Shown here: piece by piece, positions 11,601 to 28,600 of the stretch
Position numbering within the stretch: the first letter of the stretch is position 1
Layout of the letters: each line of letters begins with the position of its first letter
Assembly: GCA_031310005.1 (NCBI GenBank)
Contig: CM062388.1
Coordinates: 1,612,001-1,676,000, forward strand
Origin: Dactylellina haptotyla
Taxonomy: Eukaryota > Ascomycota > Orbiliomycetes > Orbiliales > Orbiliaceae
Length of the DNA: 64,000 nt
Reading direction: 5' to 3'
The notes under the pieces: model-generated
What the model saw: the letters and a program-made list of their open reading frames with translations, nothing else
Databases searched by the model: none
What the model was told of the DNA's origin: nothing
Translations under genes and position numbers: made by a program

Positions 11601-14460
11601 GCCCAGGGCGACCAAGTCCGCCGGAATACCCTTCAGGCTGCTGATTCCGCAGGTGCAGCTGTTGCCAGTGGTTTCGTAGAAGTGGGGGAAGACTCGGCTC
11701 TCCTTTCGTCTAGACTTGAAGAAGTTCTGCGAAACGACGCCAAACAACAAACTTTAGATAGTCTCATGGGTTCCAAAGGTCATGAGCTAACTTCAAAGGT
11801 TATTAAATTATGTCTTCCAAACTCTCTGGTTAAGCCATTCCCTAGGAATCAGATGCAGGCTATGACCGTCTCAGGAGCCAAAGGTTCTGATGTTAACGCA
11901 TCACAAATTTCATGCCTTCTCGGGCAGCAAGTCTTAGAGGGACGGCGTGTCCCAGTCATGATCAGTGGCAAGACTCTTCCTAGTTTCTCGGCATTTGATC
12001 CAGGGCTCCGTGCAGGCGGATATGTTACAGGTCGATTTTTGACCGGTATTCGGCCCCAGGAATACTACTTCCACGCCATGGCGGGAAGAGAAGGTTTGAT
12101 TGATACCGCCGTCAAAACAAGTCGTTCTGGTTACCTCCAAAGGTGTTTGATTAAGGGAATGGAAGGGATAAGAACTCATTACGACAGTTCCGTTCGAGAC
12201 TCAGATGGTTCCCTGGTTCAGGTACAGTTTCTGTTTGAATGATCCTTTTTCGGTTTAAGTTTTTAACTAACAAAAACCCATTCATGAATAGTTTTTGTAT
12301 GGTGAGGATGGTATAGACATCGGCAAGCAAGCTCATCTAAGCGATTTTGCATTCCACGCCAGAAACCACGAAACATACATCGAGCGACTTGCAGGGACAA
12401 ACCTCGCTGAGAGACTCGATTTCAAGACAGCACTCGACTATTCCAAAGAAGTGTCAAAGAAGCTACGAAAGGGGTTGCCCCGGAGTGTGGCCATTGACCC
12501 CACGATATCCGTATACTCACCTGGTCGATATATCGGAAGTGTGTCGGAACGATTCTCGAGCGATCTAGAAAGAGTAGCTAAAAACTTCTATCTATCACTA
12601 TAGCCGCGTCATCGCTAACTTCAGAATCGTATAGTATATTAAAGAGAACCCCGGAGGTTGGCTGTCGTCAGACAAGACCTTCAAAAGAACTTTTAAAAAC
12701 CTCATGTACTTGAAATATCTCCGGTCTCTAATCAGCCCTGGTGAGGCAGTCGGTATTCTGGCGGGTCAATCCATTGGAGAACCCTCCACTCAGATGACGC
12801 TCAATACCTTCCATTTGGCAGGGCATGCGGCGAAGAATGTTACATTGGGTATCCCGCGTCTACGTGAAATCGTGATGACAGCATCCGCAACGATAGCGAC
12901 GCCGAAAATGTCTTTAACCTTGAACAGTAACGTTTCTCTCGATCAAGCTGCGATATTTTCCAAGAGTATCAGTCGACTCAGCTTATCAGAGGTCGTGAAG
13001 AGTGCAACAGCTACGGAAACAGTTGCGCAAGGGAAGGGCTACTCGCAGGCAAAGGTCTTCAAAATTAAACTTGAGTTCTATCCCTCCGCTGAGTACGAAG
13101 AAGAGTATAGTACAACAATTCCAGAAGTATTTCAGGCTATCCAGACTACCTTTATCCCTAAACTTTGTTCCGCCGTGTCTAAAGAGTTTAAGAAAATGGG
13201 AGGAGCGTTTGTTGGCAACAGCGATTCGGTACCAAGCGTTGGAACCGCCTCCAAATCAATCAACGAAGGCCAAGCTGGTCAACCGAACGAGGAGGAGGAG
13301 GACGATGATCAGGGAGGAGCTGATAGCGACAATGAAGACGGCGACCAGGATGCCAAACAGAGTTCCCGAAAAACGGATAACACATCTTATGACGAGCCAG
13401 ACGATGATGAGAAGGATATTCTCAATAGTATGGCAGAGGAGGAAGATGACGATGACGACTCATCCGACGATAGCGAAAGCGAGACATCCGATTCAGACAG
13501 AGCTGACGATGGGGCCGACGAAATGAATGACAAAGGACACCAAGACCTCAGTAAGAAGGATATATCGCTGGCGTTGGATACCCTAAGATCGAAGCATCCC
13601 GAGATTTTGGGGCTTGCATTCGACCGGACTAGCGGAAGCTGGTGTCAGATAGAATTAGAGGTGGACTTTTCTCTCTATCTTTTGCTTCTATTTTACCTTG
13701 ATACTGCTAACACTCAGTATAGTATTCCGCGGAATCCCCAAAAATACTCATCATCAACATCGTGGAAAAGGCATGCCGTGAGAGTGTTATACACCACCTG
13801 CCAGGGATCAAAACCTGCGAGGTGGTCACAGATAGCGATCCACAGAAGAATGGGGTTAGTAGGAACTCTTCCTGGTTTTGAAACTCGTGACTAATGAGGA
13901 GGTTTCCTAATGGTCACAGAAGCAGCTGAGCATCGACGGAGTCAACTTCCACGCCATCTGGGACTATGCACACGTGATTGACACGGGTGCAATATTCTCC
14001 AACGACATTGCGGCTGTGTTGCGGGTGTACGGGGTTGAGTGTGCCCGCAACACAATAATCATGGAGATGGATTCGGTGTTCAAAGGGTAGGTCGTATCCC
14101 AATTTCTTATCGTTTTCAGCTGGGCTGTAGCTTCTCCATTCGGAAAGGGAATATACACTAATGTTTACCAACTATCGTCTTTGGGGTCTCAGACATGGAA
14201 TATCAGTTGACACTCGACATTTGAATTTGATCGCGGACATTATGACTCGAAATGGAGGATTCTCGCCGTTTAACCGAACAGGCCTCGCAGGTGCCGTATC
14301 TCCACTGATGAAGATGAGCTTCGAGACCACGTGCAACTTTCTGAAAGAAGCGAGTCTCGCCTACGAGTGCGACGACCTGAGGAGCCCAAGTGCAAGGATA
14401 GTTTTTGGGCGACTCCAGAACGTTGGGACGGGCTCCTTTGGGGTAGTGGTTCCTACTTGA
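8629..14460 (+). CDS. RPA190: DNA-directed RNA polymerase I largest subunit (A190)
   Basis: Catalytic large subunit of nucleolar RNA polymerase I, which makes the 35S pre-rRNA. The model has 1676 residues in nine exons: 8629-8813, 9125-9619, 9688-10528, 10587-12221, 12292-12573, 12635-13660, 13723-13854, 13920-14086 and 14193-14460. The N-terminal clamp zinc motif is [17 protein letters not shown]. The catalytic Mg-binding motif [10 protein letters not shown] is at 634-643, preceded by [19 protein letters not shown]. The trigger-loop region is present ([19 protein letters not shown]). A long acidic insert at about 1365-1445 is typical of the Pol I jaw. The C terminus ends [10 protein letters not shown]...GTGSFGV. 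No Pol II-type heptapeptide tail follows, as expected. Intron 1 (311 nt) is unusually long for this window. The donor at 12574 (GTAGCT) is the least certain junction. Confidence 0.97.
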
Positions 14461-14968
14461 AGCGGCGGCTGATGTTTTATTCTTTATCGATTGGTAGCAT
14501 CACCTTGTGTGGTAAATGCAGATGCAGATCTTCATGTATATAGTAGAAGCAACCTTTCTTTTTTGATATCTTTAATTTCCTTTTTATTTCACGTTCATTT
14601 TCTTCATTTCCTCGACACCCTGTACTATAGTTGATAAGCTCCTGCAGGAGCGCCGATGCGCTGGGTAAACATCGATTGTCGGATTCGACATTTTGTATTT
14701 TTAGCTCATGTCTTCGGGTAGCGTGGTAACCCTCACGTTCGTCTAGAACCGCATGTAACGGTCGGAAATGGGATGTGGGCACAGACAGATAGAGGACAGG
14801 TGCAAGGGGGAACAAAAAGATGGGCCGGTCCAGATTGTAAAGTGGGCACCAAATGCCTGTCTGGTGGGACAATGTTTCTGTTGGATGGGGCCCTGGCTCC
14901 AGCTCTGTCAAACAAGGGAGCAAAAAGCCGGGCCTGGAAAAAGGCCGTGGGAATGAATGGTGCAGCGA

Positions 14969-15000
14969 TCGGCAGGGTGCAGGTGGCCAGACCCTGCCGA
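14969..15000. repeat. Perfect 10-bp inverted repeat (hairpin)
   Basis: TCGGCAGGGT and ACCCTGCCGA are separated by 12 nt and followed within 8 nt by a T6 run. It lies in the 2.4-kb unassigned region upstream of the Rpn4-like gene. Confidence 0.8.
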
Positions 15001-15849
15001 GCAGAATTTTTTCGTTTGCGAGAGAACAGATGGGTTGTAATTGGTCAATCGGCTGAACTTGAGGATCGTTGGGGAGTCTGCTATCCGAATAAGAAAAGAA
15101 CGGCCTTTTATTTTTATTTTTTCCTTTCTTTTTTTGGGGGGGATTTTGATTCGATCGCGCAACGGCGATATACGTTTTTTTTTTTTTCTTGAACACGATA
15201 GCTACAAGTCTCGTGCGATCTTCGTCTCCTTCTACTTCTTTCGGCGGAAGATATATTTGCCGGTCGGTCACCAAGTTGGATTCCCCCATTCACGGGCGAT
15301 TTTCGGAGGATTCGGTCTAGCAACCCGCATGAAGCCAGTCAGCCAGCGAGCAAGCACAGGCCTGGGCAAGACAAAACAGCGTCTGAGTGCAGACCTACAT
15401 GCGCGTACAAGACCGACCTATATCTTGGTCAGTCTGTCAGTCGGGCACTTAGTCAGTCGGATGCATAAGGATAGATGAGGACCGAGCTATTTTCCTGGGA
15501 AGGGGAAAGGGGAAAAAATCTTTCATGTTAATAATGCCGAGGGCGGCTGCCTGAGTGCTTTAAATGCTCCGTCCCACTGCCCGTTACGAGGCCGAGCTCG
15601 AGTCAGATACAGGAGATGCTGTGATACAAGTGAGAATGTCAAAGGCGTTGGAGAAGTGAGGGCGGGCACATTGGCGAGGGTACCCGAGTGATCGGGCGAT
15701 TCCGAGGAGACTAAACGTGGGAAGTGGGTGCAACGGCCTCCAACATGGCGCGACGGAAACAGGCTAGAAACTGCACCCTGCTTCTAGAACAAGCTGCCTG
15801 TTCGACATGCGCTGCTGGGAAATATGCATGGTACTTTTGGGTAAAAAAG

Positions 15850-15871
15850 TTTTTTTTTTTTTTTTTTTTTT
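15850..15871. repeat. T22 homopolymer
   Basis: Uninterrupted run of 22 T in the upstream region of the Rpn4-like gene. Confidence 0.95.
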
Positions 15872-16838
15872 CCTTTTGTGCAGCATTCCAGGCCTCTTTT
15901 TTCTGCGTTCCTCCCCCAATTTGTCGGCTAAGTGAGGCTATGGCTTGCGCCAACCAGAAATGGACGGCTACACCGACAACGCCCGGACACAAGCACACAA
16001 GCACACCCCTTCCACATGGCGGCCGAGGAAAACCCGAGTTCCAGTGTTCTAGTCGGGTCGAGTCAAGACTCTCGAGATGGTTGCTTCGAGTTTCTATTTT
16101 TCGAGCGACTGGGGGCAGCTGTATATATAATTGGGAATAACACCGGATTTTGCCTCCCTTTCCTCCATCAAGCAGCAGCCAGCCAACGGAAAGGACTTTG
16201 GAGTTTGGACTTTAACTGGACGAACGACGACGAAGGTCAGCAAAGGAAGAAAAGAAAGAAGGGAAGAGAAGCAACAGGGTGCTTTGTCATCAGGCGTCGG
16301 TTCTCCCAGCTGGCTCGCTCATTGGTCACCGCCATCAATCAGGGTCCCTCCCCCGTTTATCCCCGTTGTCCGCTTTTGTGTTGTTCTGCCAAGCGGGTCG
16401 GTGACGTCGGCGTTCGCTTCGTCAACAGGAGCTAATCAGATCATTTGCTCCGGCCGGGCCATTCCTCGTTTCCTCGTTTCCAAGGCCTTCGACTCATCGT
16501 ATTATCTAATCGTTCCTCTCCGTCTTCGTACCGGTCGAGATAGTTATATATATATCTCTCTCTTCCATCTTCGCCACTTCCCCTCTTATTTTTCCCCAAA
16601 TCTCAAGTTTTTATTTTTTTAATTATTTTGCTCTCAGAAACATTCAACCATAATACGATAATTCAGGCCAACTTCAAGCAACACATCGAGAATTACCACA
16701 AACCGCAACACAGCTACCTCCCCCCTCTCTCGCCTCTCTTTTTGGTCAGCGTATATATAATATAAGACACACAGGAAGAACAGGAGAAAGAATAAGAAGC
16801 AGAGACACCCACCCGAATTGCCACCAGGCAACCTGACA

Positions 16839-18872
16839 ATGATGACTTACAGTCAACCTTCAGCATATCCCAATTACGACCTTCTCAAAACGAGATCCCC
16901 TACCACTTCTTCTTCCTCACAAGCTTTCTACCGATCCCCCTCGAGTACAAACTCGCAGGCAAATCCCAGAACCCTTCCTCCTTATATCTCTCTTCAGCGG
17001 GCGTCCGAACCTGCGTCACCTGCGACAATTGCCACCACAATATCTTCTCACTCCACCCCATCTCCGTCGCCTTCAAGGCAGACGAATATGCCCGGCACTG
17101 CCTCAAACACTGATTTCGCTCTGTTTGACGACGCCATAATGGCTGTAGCTCAGGACGTGGGGGCTAGCAAATCCAACTCCTCATCTATGGCTGAAAACCC
17201 AGCCAGTTTGACCAGCTATGCCCCAAGTGGCTTTCCTATCATCGTCTCTCATGACGTCCCTTATTCTAACTACGCCCAGTCCACAATGTATGGAAATTAC
17301 TCCGGCAACTATAATGGTCCCGATACGTCGTCGAATTTCTACGCTCTCGGACAGGAGCAGCATGTCCCTCAGTCGCAACAGCGACAGCACCAGTCCGCTG
17401 CCAAGTATCTTCGTCCGCTCTCGTACTCCAACAACAGCAATCAGACCGCCACCTCCCGACACCGCTCTTCCCAGTTGAACAATGAGGTTGAGCCCATCGA
17501 GAATGTCCCTGCTCTCTCCCCAACATCGAAGAGACAGGCTCAAACCTCCGGCTTTGGCTCCGGAACTTCTACTTGTGAGGATTTAAACCTATTTGTAAAC
17601 GTATGGCTTGACGAGTACTTACAACCCCCCTCAGATTTACATTCCGCGATGCCCAAGCTGGGTAGGACGTTCTCCGACGCTGTTCAGGACGAACTTTACA
17701 CAGAACCTGTCCGCGAGAGCACCTATCCGACTTCCCAGAAGAAGACCGCCTTCTACCAGACCAACGAGACGAAGGGAGACACGAGAAATACCTTCCCGCG
17801 TATCTTTCACGAAGCCCAGCAGCAACACCAGCAAGATTTTACCCACACTGGCCCACCACAGCAGCAGCTCGGCAGCCGAGATAGATCTCCCTTCCGTCAC
17901 AATTCACCGTTTCACCCAACAAATACCACCAACATGCCTCATGCCATCGACCAAAACCAATTGGCAATGGCATTAGCTCTTCGTGAGCAGATGAGAAAAG
18001 AAGCAGAACAAACCGCGGCCCCCAAAACCATCTCACCTCGTGAATCCCTTTTGGAGTACCAGGAACCGGAAAACCAACAGAGTCAGATGGCTTTGTTTCC
18101 ACCCCTCCAGGACACTCGAGTCAGTCAAGACGACGCCATCAGCAATGGCGGTAGTCTGCACTCCCACGACGGCTCTGACCTTGACGAATTTCAGAGTATG
18201 GCCACAAGCCGCAGGGCGAGTATGGCGAACTCGACAGTCTCGTCGCATTTGGATGTCCCGAGATTCGGATACATACAGCAGCCTTTCGATACGATGTCTG
18301 CTAGCACTTACTACTATCCAGACGCTGCCTCGCTAGCCGCATCAACTTTACCGTTGAATGAGAGCTCGTATCTCAAGGATGAGTTGAGTGGTAATCCAAT
18401 TCCTCGACCACTAGATACCACCGCGAACACTGGAACGTATACTTGCACGTTTTCCGGCTGCGGCCAGAGGTTTACAACCTCCACCAAACTGCAGAAGCAC
18501 AGACGTGAAGCGCATCGAAAATCAGTGCCTTCTGGCAATAGTGTGTCGACGGCTGCGGCCATTGCATGCAGGAATGCTCAGCCTGGACCTCACCGCTGCA
18601 TGAGGGTGAACCCATCAACAGGGAAACCATGCAACACCGTCTTTTCCCGGCCTTACGATCTGACAAGGCACGAGGATACCATTCACAATACCGCCAAGGC
18701 AAAAGTGAGATGCGAAATTTGTGACGACGACAAGTTTTTCTCTCGCAGCGACGCCTTGGTGCGCCACAGAAGAGTAAGTTTAACCGCATATTCCACGAAA
18801 TTCCACGAAATTCCTCGAACATATATTTACTAACATTTTCGTGATGATTAGGTCAAGCATGGTATCCACTAA
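16839..18872 (+). CDS. Rpn4-like C2H2 zinc-finger transcription factor
   Basis: Likely regulator of proteasome genes. The frame runs 16839-18773, then a final 21-nt exon at 18852-18872. Most of the protein is Ser/Gln/Pro-rich and disordered. A MPKLGRTFSDAVQDELY block in the middle is a motif I recall from fungal regulators. The C-terminal fingers are YTCTFSGCGQRFTTSTKLQKH..H, an atypical long-linker finger around TGKPCNTVFSRPYDLTRHED, and VRCEICDDDKFFSRSDALVR. The FSRPYDLTRHEDTIHN block is the strongest tie to fungal Rpn4. A 60-nt stop-free segment at 17575-17634, with GTGAGG and CTCAG ends, is probably an intron, giving 631 residues; if it is kept the protein has 651. The last exon supplies VKHGIH, including the final zinc-binding histidine of finger 3. 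Start: two adjacent ATGs at 16839 and 16842. Confidence 0.82.
18774..18851 (+). other. Final intron of the Rpn4-like gene, with a 10-bp tandem repeat
   Basis: This intron (GTAAGT ... CTAACA ... TTAG) carries three tandem 10-bp units at 18790-18819: ATTCCACGAA twice and ATTCCTCGAA once. Reading through it gives a different tail (VSLTAYSTKF...) that ends at 18833 and lacks the last histidine of finger 3. Confidence 0.7.
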
Positions 18873-20002
18873 ATTCATTAGAAACAGCAGTGCTGCGCAC
18901 TGCGTTGTAATGCAACACACTTTTGAAATTCAAAGACGTTTTCTGCTGGAGGACCAAAAAAGAAATTAACTAAAAGAAAAGATTTTCCAACAGTGCCTCT
19001 TTCAGGCCCACCCGAGAGCCCTGCATAAAAATACACACCCTGCGGTCGTACATGACGTCATCGATTCGGCAAAAAAGCCAGTTTTTTTTTTATTTGTTCC
19101 CCTGCACACCTTTTTTTTTTGTTTTCGGGGAAAAGTCTTTGCATCGGCTTTGGGGCGTTTCTTTCTTGTTTTCGGCCCTTGTGATCGGCTTGCTTCGTCA
19201 TTATGATTAAACAATTTTGCTGCATCTGCTTATCCTATCGTCAGAGCGTTCTTCAACTGCAAAACAAAAAAGATTTACAGTTCGACTATCCATGCTACTT
19301 TGTCACCACGAATATACGGGCGTTGGGTTTTTTGCTATTTTTATGATTATTATCCTTCTTTTTTAAGCAATATGTACTATTTTCTGGCTATTATAAGCGC
19401 AAGCGGGAGGTATGAATTTTTTAACAAAACTCAGAAGAACATACTTCGGATTTGGCATGGAGGTTTTTCTCTATTATGATGTATGATAACAGGTGGATGA
19501 TTCTGGTTCTAGCGATCTCTGACACGATAGGAGTATGTATAATTTTAATATTATATCTGGCCCAAAGAAACTTGTTTGGGTGTCTAGGAATATGTTCCCA
19601 TCTATGATTTTCATCGTAATTGATTTGCATCAGTGAAGCGCTTTCTATTGTCAAAACGTTGCCTAATTGTCCTTTCTTCATTCACAAGTATAAAATTAAT
19701 GGCTATGTCGTGTTCACTAGCTAGAGGCCGATCGAAGTTAAGATGATATTGAATCCCGAGATCGCTTATAACAATTGAGTGGAGCCCCCCCCAGCCAATA
19801 TGTCATATGTACATAAGTTTCTTGCTATAGTTTGTTACTTAGGTGATGTGATATAATTTCAGAGAAGAAAATAAGTTATAAAATAGCTTTTTGGTGGGAA
19901 ATTCCGAATAATCGGGTTGTCGAAGGAGCGACAAAATCATGATAGAATACTGAAGTAACCCGAAAATCTCTTGCCGATTTAGGCTCACTCCATGTACTAT
20001 CA
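18873..20002. other. Intergenic region between the RPN4-like and AROM 3' ends
   Basis: AT-rich 1.1 kb between convergent genes. It holds short T and A runs and no frame with recognisable protein features. It presumably includes both 3' untranslated regions. Confidence 0.6.
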
Positions 20003-25622
<5,620 letters not shown>

Positions 25623-28600
25623 CTACTCCTCACCCTCCTCCTCACCCTCCTCCTCCTCCTCACCCTCGTCGTCCGTCACGTCCTCGCCGAGTTTCTTCAG
25701 CCGGGCCTATTTATTTGCGGTCAGCACTCAAGCCTCGTACGGATATTTACATGGCAGTGGTTCCTAATTGCACTACTCACTTTATACTTCTTCACATTTT
25801 CTTCCAAGTCCGCCATGACCAACATTAGGTCGTCGGCTTCCGCCTGAGCTGTGGCAGCCTTCTCCCTCTCCCCCTCCCTCTCCATTTCCATTTCTGCCTT
25901 CTCCTTTTTCGCGGCCTCTTTCACCTTCAGGATCTCCGCCTCGGCTGTTGCCGCCTTTTTGGCAGAGTCCTCAGCAATCCTTGCTGTTTCTTGCAATCTC
26001 GAATCCATCTCTCGCTTCAAATCAGATAGCCTTTTCTCCGCTGCCTTTCGTTCCACATCCCTCGCTTTTCTTTCTACATCCCTTTCGGACTCGTGCCGAG
26101 ACTGGGTTTTCTTCGCCGCATCGAGCTGTTCGTTTAATTGTGATTCTAACTTTAATATCGCGTTTTTCATGTTGTCTATTTGCTGCGCCTGGGCATTTAG
26201 TTGCTGTGATTGAGCACTATTACCCTCGCGGAGAGAACCAAGCTCCTTTTCTAGCTGCGCGGCATGCTCTTGAAGTTTGGCAATGATGACGGAGGTCTCT
26301 TTCGTTACTTTATCAGTAGCCGCCCGAGATTCTCGTAACGCCGCGTCCATCCTCAACGTGACTTCTTGTATTTCGGACCGAGCCGCCTCTCTTTCTGCTA
26401 GTATATTGGCTTCGCTCTCTTCTTGGATCGCCTGTGCATTATCCTGGGCGCTTGCTATCTCCCGAGCAGCGACCTCTTTGATCTTCTGAACAGTTGAGCT
26501 GGATGACTCTTTGAAACTTCGGAACTTTTCTTGTTCTTGAGAGAGTTGGTGTTCAAGTGCAGTGTGAGCGGCTTGCAATTTTGAATATTCGTCTTCTTTG
26601 ATTTCTAGCTGAGCTGTGACGGATTGGAGCATTTCTGCAGATACCATATGCGGTTCACCATTTCCTAAACAAGTAATTAGCTATGATGGAGGAACTGATG
26701 GGGAAACAACGGTGAAGTGCTACCATGGTGGCCAGATTGATCCCCGGGATCTCGGTCTAGTGAGCGTGATATAACACCTGGATGCGGTGAGAGTGAGCCA
26801 TCCGATCGTTCTTTAGAGTGATAGTAGTTCTTACTGTAATTGTCCTTGAAAAATTTGATAAAGTCGGCGGTGAAGTAGACTTCAGGAAGCCCCTTGCGAT
26901 GAGGACGGTTACCGGCCTCTTCGAAATCTCTGATAGCGGGATGTTGCCTAAGTTTGTGTAGCTTGAGGAAATACTGATCTTTTTTTAAACGACCGAGTAT
27001 TCGAGAGTGAAGGTCCACTCTTTTCGCAAGATTAGTTCTGCAGGTGGAAGCAATGAGAGGGGGATTTACCGTGGCACTGGTGATTCTTTCGTGCTAAATT
27101 CAAACACTATTCCTATCAAGAATGTGCACACGCCTTGTAACAGCACCGCATCTTCGTTATTTATATGATTGACGAGAGCTAACAGGCTTTCTAATGTCGA
27201 GTTCTCCATTAAAAAATCGTTGACGGCCTCCGGGTTTTCATTGAGCCACACGCAGAGGATCATGAGGAACGCTAAAGAGATCCTAGAATTTAGGCCGTAT
27301 TGTAGCGCTTCTAAGAGGTTCGAGGAGAAGTTTTGGATAGCAGTTACGACTTCCTCACCAGACTCTGCATCACCGCTGGTAAGATTCATAGCAATGTCTT
27401 GAGCTTCGCGGTTCTCAAATATGAGTGTCTGGAAAATAGCACCGGAGAACCAAGTTTTGTAGGGATCGGATTGCGAGTTGCTATCCAATTCTATGAGAGC
27501 ATTGAAAATATTTGCGGTTTCATCTATTGAGACGTGGAGATATTAGAATAGTTGATCGCGAATCGACAAGGAGGCGAAGGTTAATTATACCTTCGCCGCT
27601 GGTGAACCCTTTGACAGCCCTATCAATGAAATGTAATCGTGTTTCTGGATTGTTGTGAACATATGCCTAAATTTGAGAGTACTTAGCAGTTAGCAGTTGT
27701 CAAAATTTGAGGTAAAATTTGGATGGAGTTTGTTTACTACCTCGATACACTGGACGGCAGCCATTCGGACATTAAAGGATGCTATATTTATATCGAGTAG
27801 TGCCATATTTAACAGCGCCTCAATGATAAAAGCAGTTCGATTTGGGCCTTCGTTGGGAACATCTGGGGCACTAAAGCCTGGGAGCGTCGATGCGTCAACC
27901 TGCATCAATGCAAACTTTTCTTGTAAGGCGTGATTTCCACGGATTAAGTCTGCTGCCGTACATAGAGCCTAGCTTGGATTGGCGGAGTAAAAGTTCAGCA
28001 CTTCGTTAAACAACTTTTTCTTGATCTTCATTTCAAAGCTTTAAACGAATTAATCAATGCTCATTATCAGGGATTGATATTTACCTCTGCTCTAACGTCA
28101 ATTGTTGACTTTGGAGAAAATGCTAACGCAAGGACCTTGGGGGTAAGACCGCAATCCCACAAGTATTTCTTGGAGGCAATTATAGTGAGTGCTAGTACAT
28201 GGTTACTGATCGAAGTCCTGAGTACGAACCTGGTGCGCTTCAGCAGCGCTCCCAACGAAAGTCACAAAAACTTTGCATAAATTTAAGAGTTGAAGAAGGT
28301 TCTTTGAGGTTGCCTCTAGGAGCATATCATCGGTCTTGTCATTACCAAGCAGTTGGACGAGTTTCGTATCACAGCGTGCTTCCTGGAAATAGGATTGGTT
28401 GGAAACGTTGAAAGCAAGAAGGTTTGTGAGTAGCCGAAGGCAGTCTTGGACTAAAAAGCCTCCGGTTATCCCCCCCTCGCGATCGATGATGCTGAAAACT
28501 CCATCGAAGGCGCCGTTGTAGGCCACAAGCTTTTGTATTTCCGCGTGATCATCGGTCAGAGCGATGAGAAGCTGAACGCCCTCTGCATATATGAAAACTA

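Larger units (their letters stand above)
14461..16838 (+). promoter_or_regulatory. 2.4-kb non-coding region: RPA190 3' end and long RPN4 promoter/leader
   Basis: I see no supported gene. The left part has poor, low-complexity frames on both strands. Visible items are a perfect 10-bp hairpin at 14969-15000, repeated TCAGTC units near 15428-15460, two AGGGG (STRE-like) copies near 15500, a T22 run at 15850-15871, a TATATATA stretch near 16123, a TGACGTC (CRE/bZIP-type) site at 16402-16408, and a C/T-rich stretch from 16500 to 16620 like fungal transcription start regions. Just before the start codon, TTGCCACC at 16818-16825 is the complement of the core of the PACE box (GGTGGCAA) that Rpn4 binds in yeasts. 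Stress-type sites would suit an Rpn4-like gene, but this is inference. Confidence 0.45.

Noticed and set aside
14477-15289. 270-codon open frame on the minus strand
   Set aside because: It crosses the poly-T/poly-A tract (reads as KKKKK), the composition changes abruptly along it, there is no domain or family resemblance, and no splice-compatible neighbours.
16131-16622. 163-codon frame just upstream of the Rpn4-like gene
   Set aside because: It ends in C/T-rich promoter-like sequence, gives YIYISLFHL type low-complexity translation, and has no resemblance to known proteins.
18790-18819. Canonical heat-shock element in the last RPN4-like intron
   Set aside because: TTC and GAA units alternate with gaps of 3 and 1 nt, not the required 2 and 2. 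Kept only as a tandem repeat.
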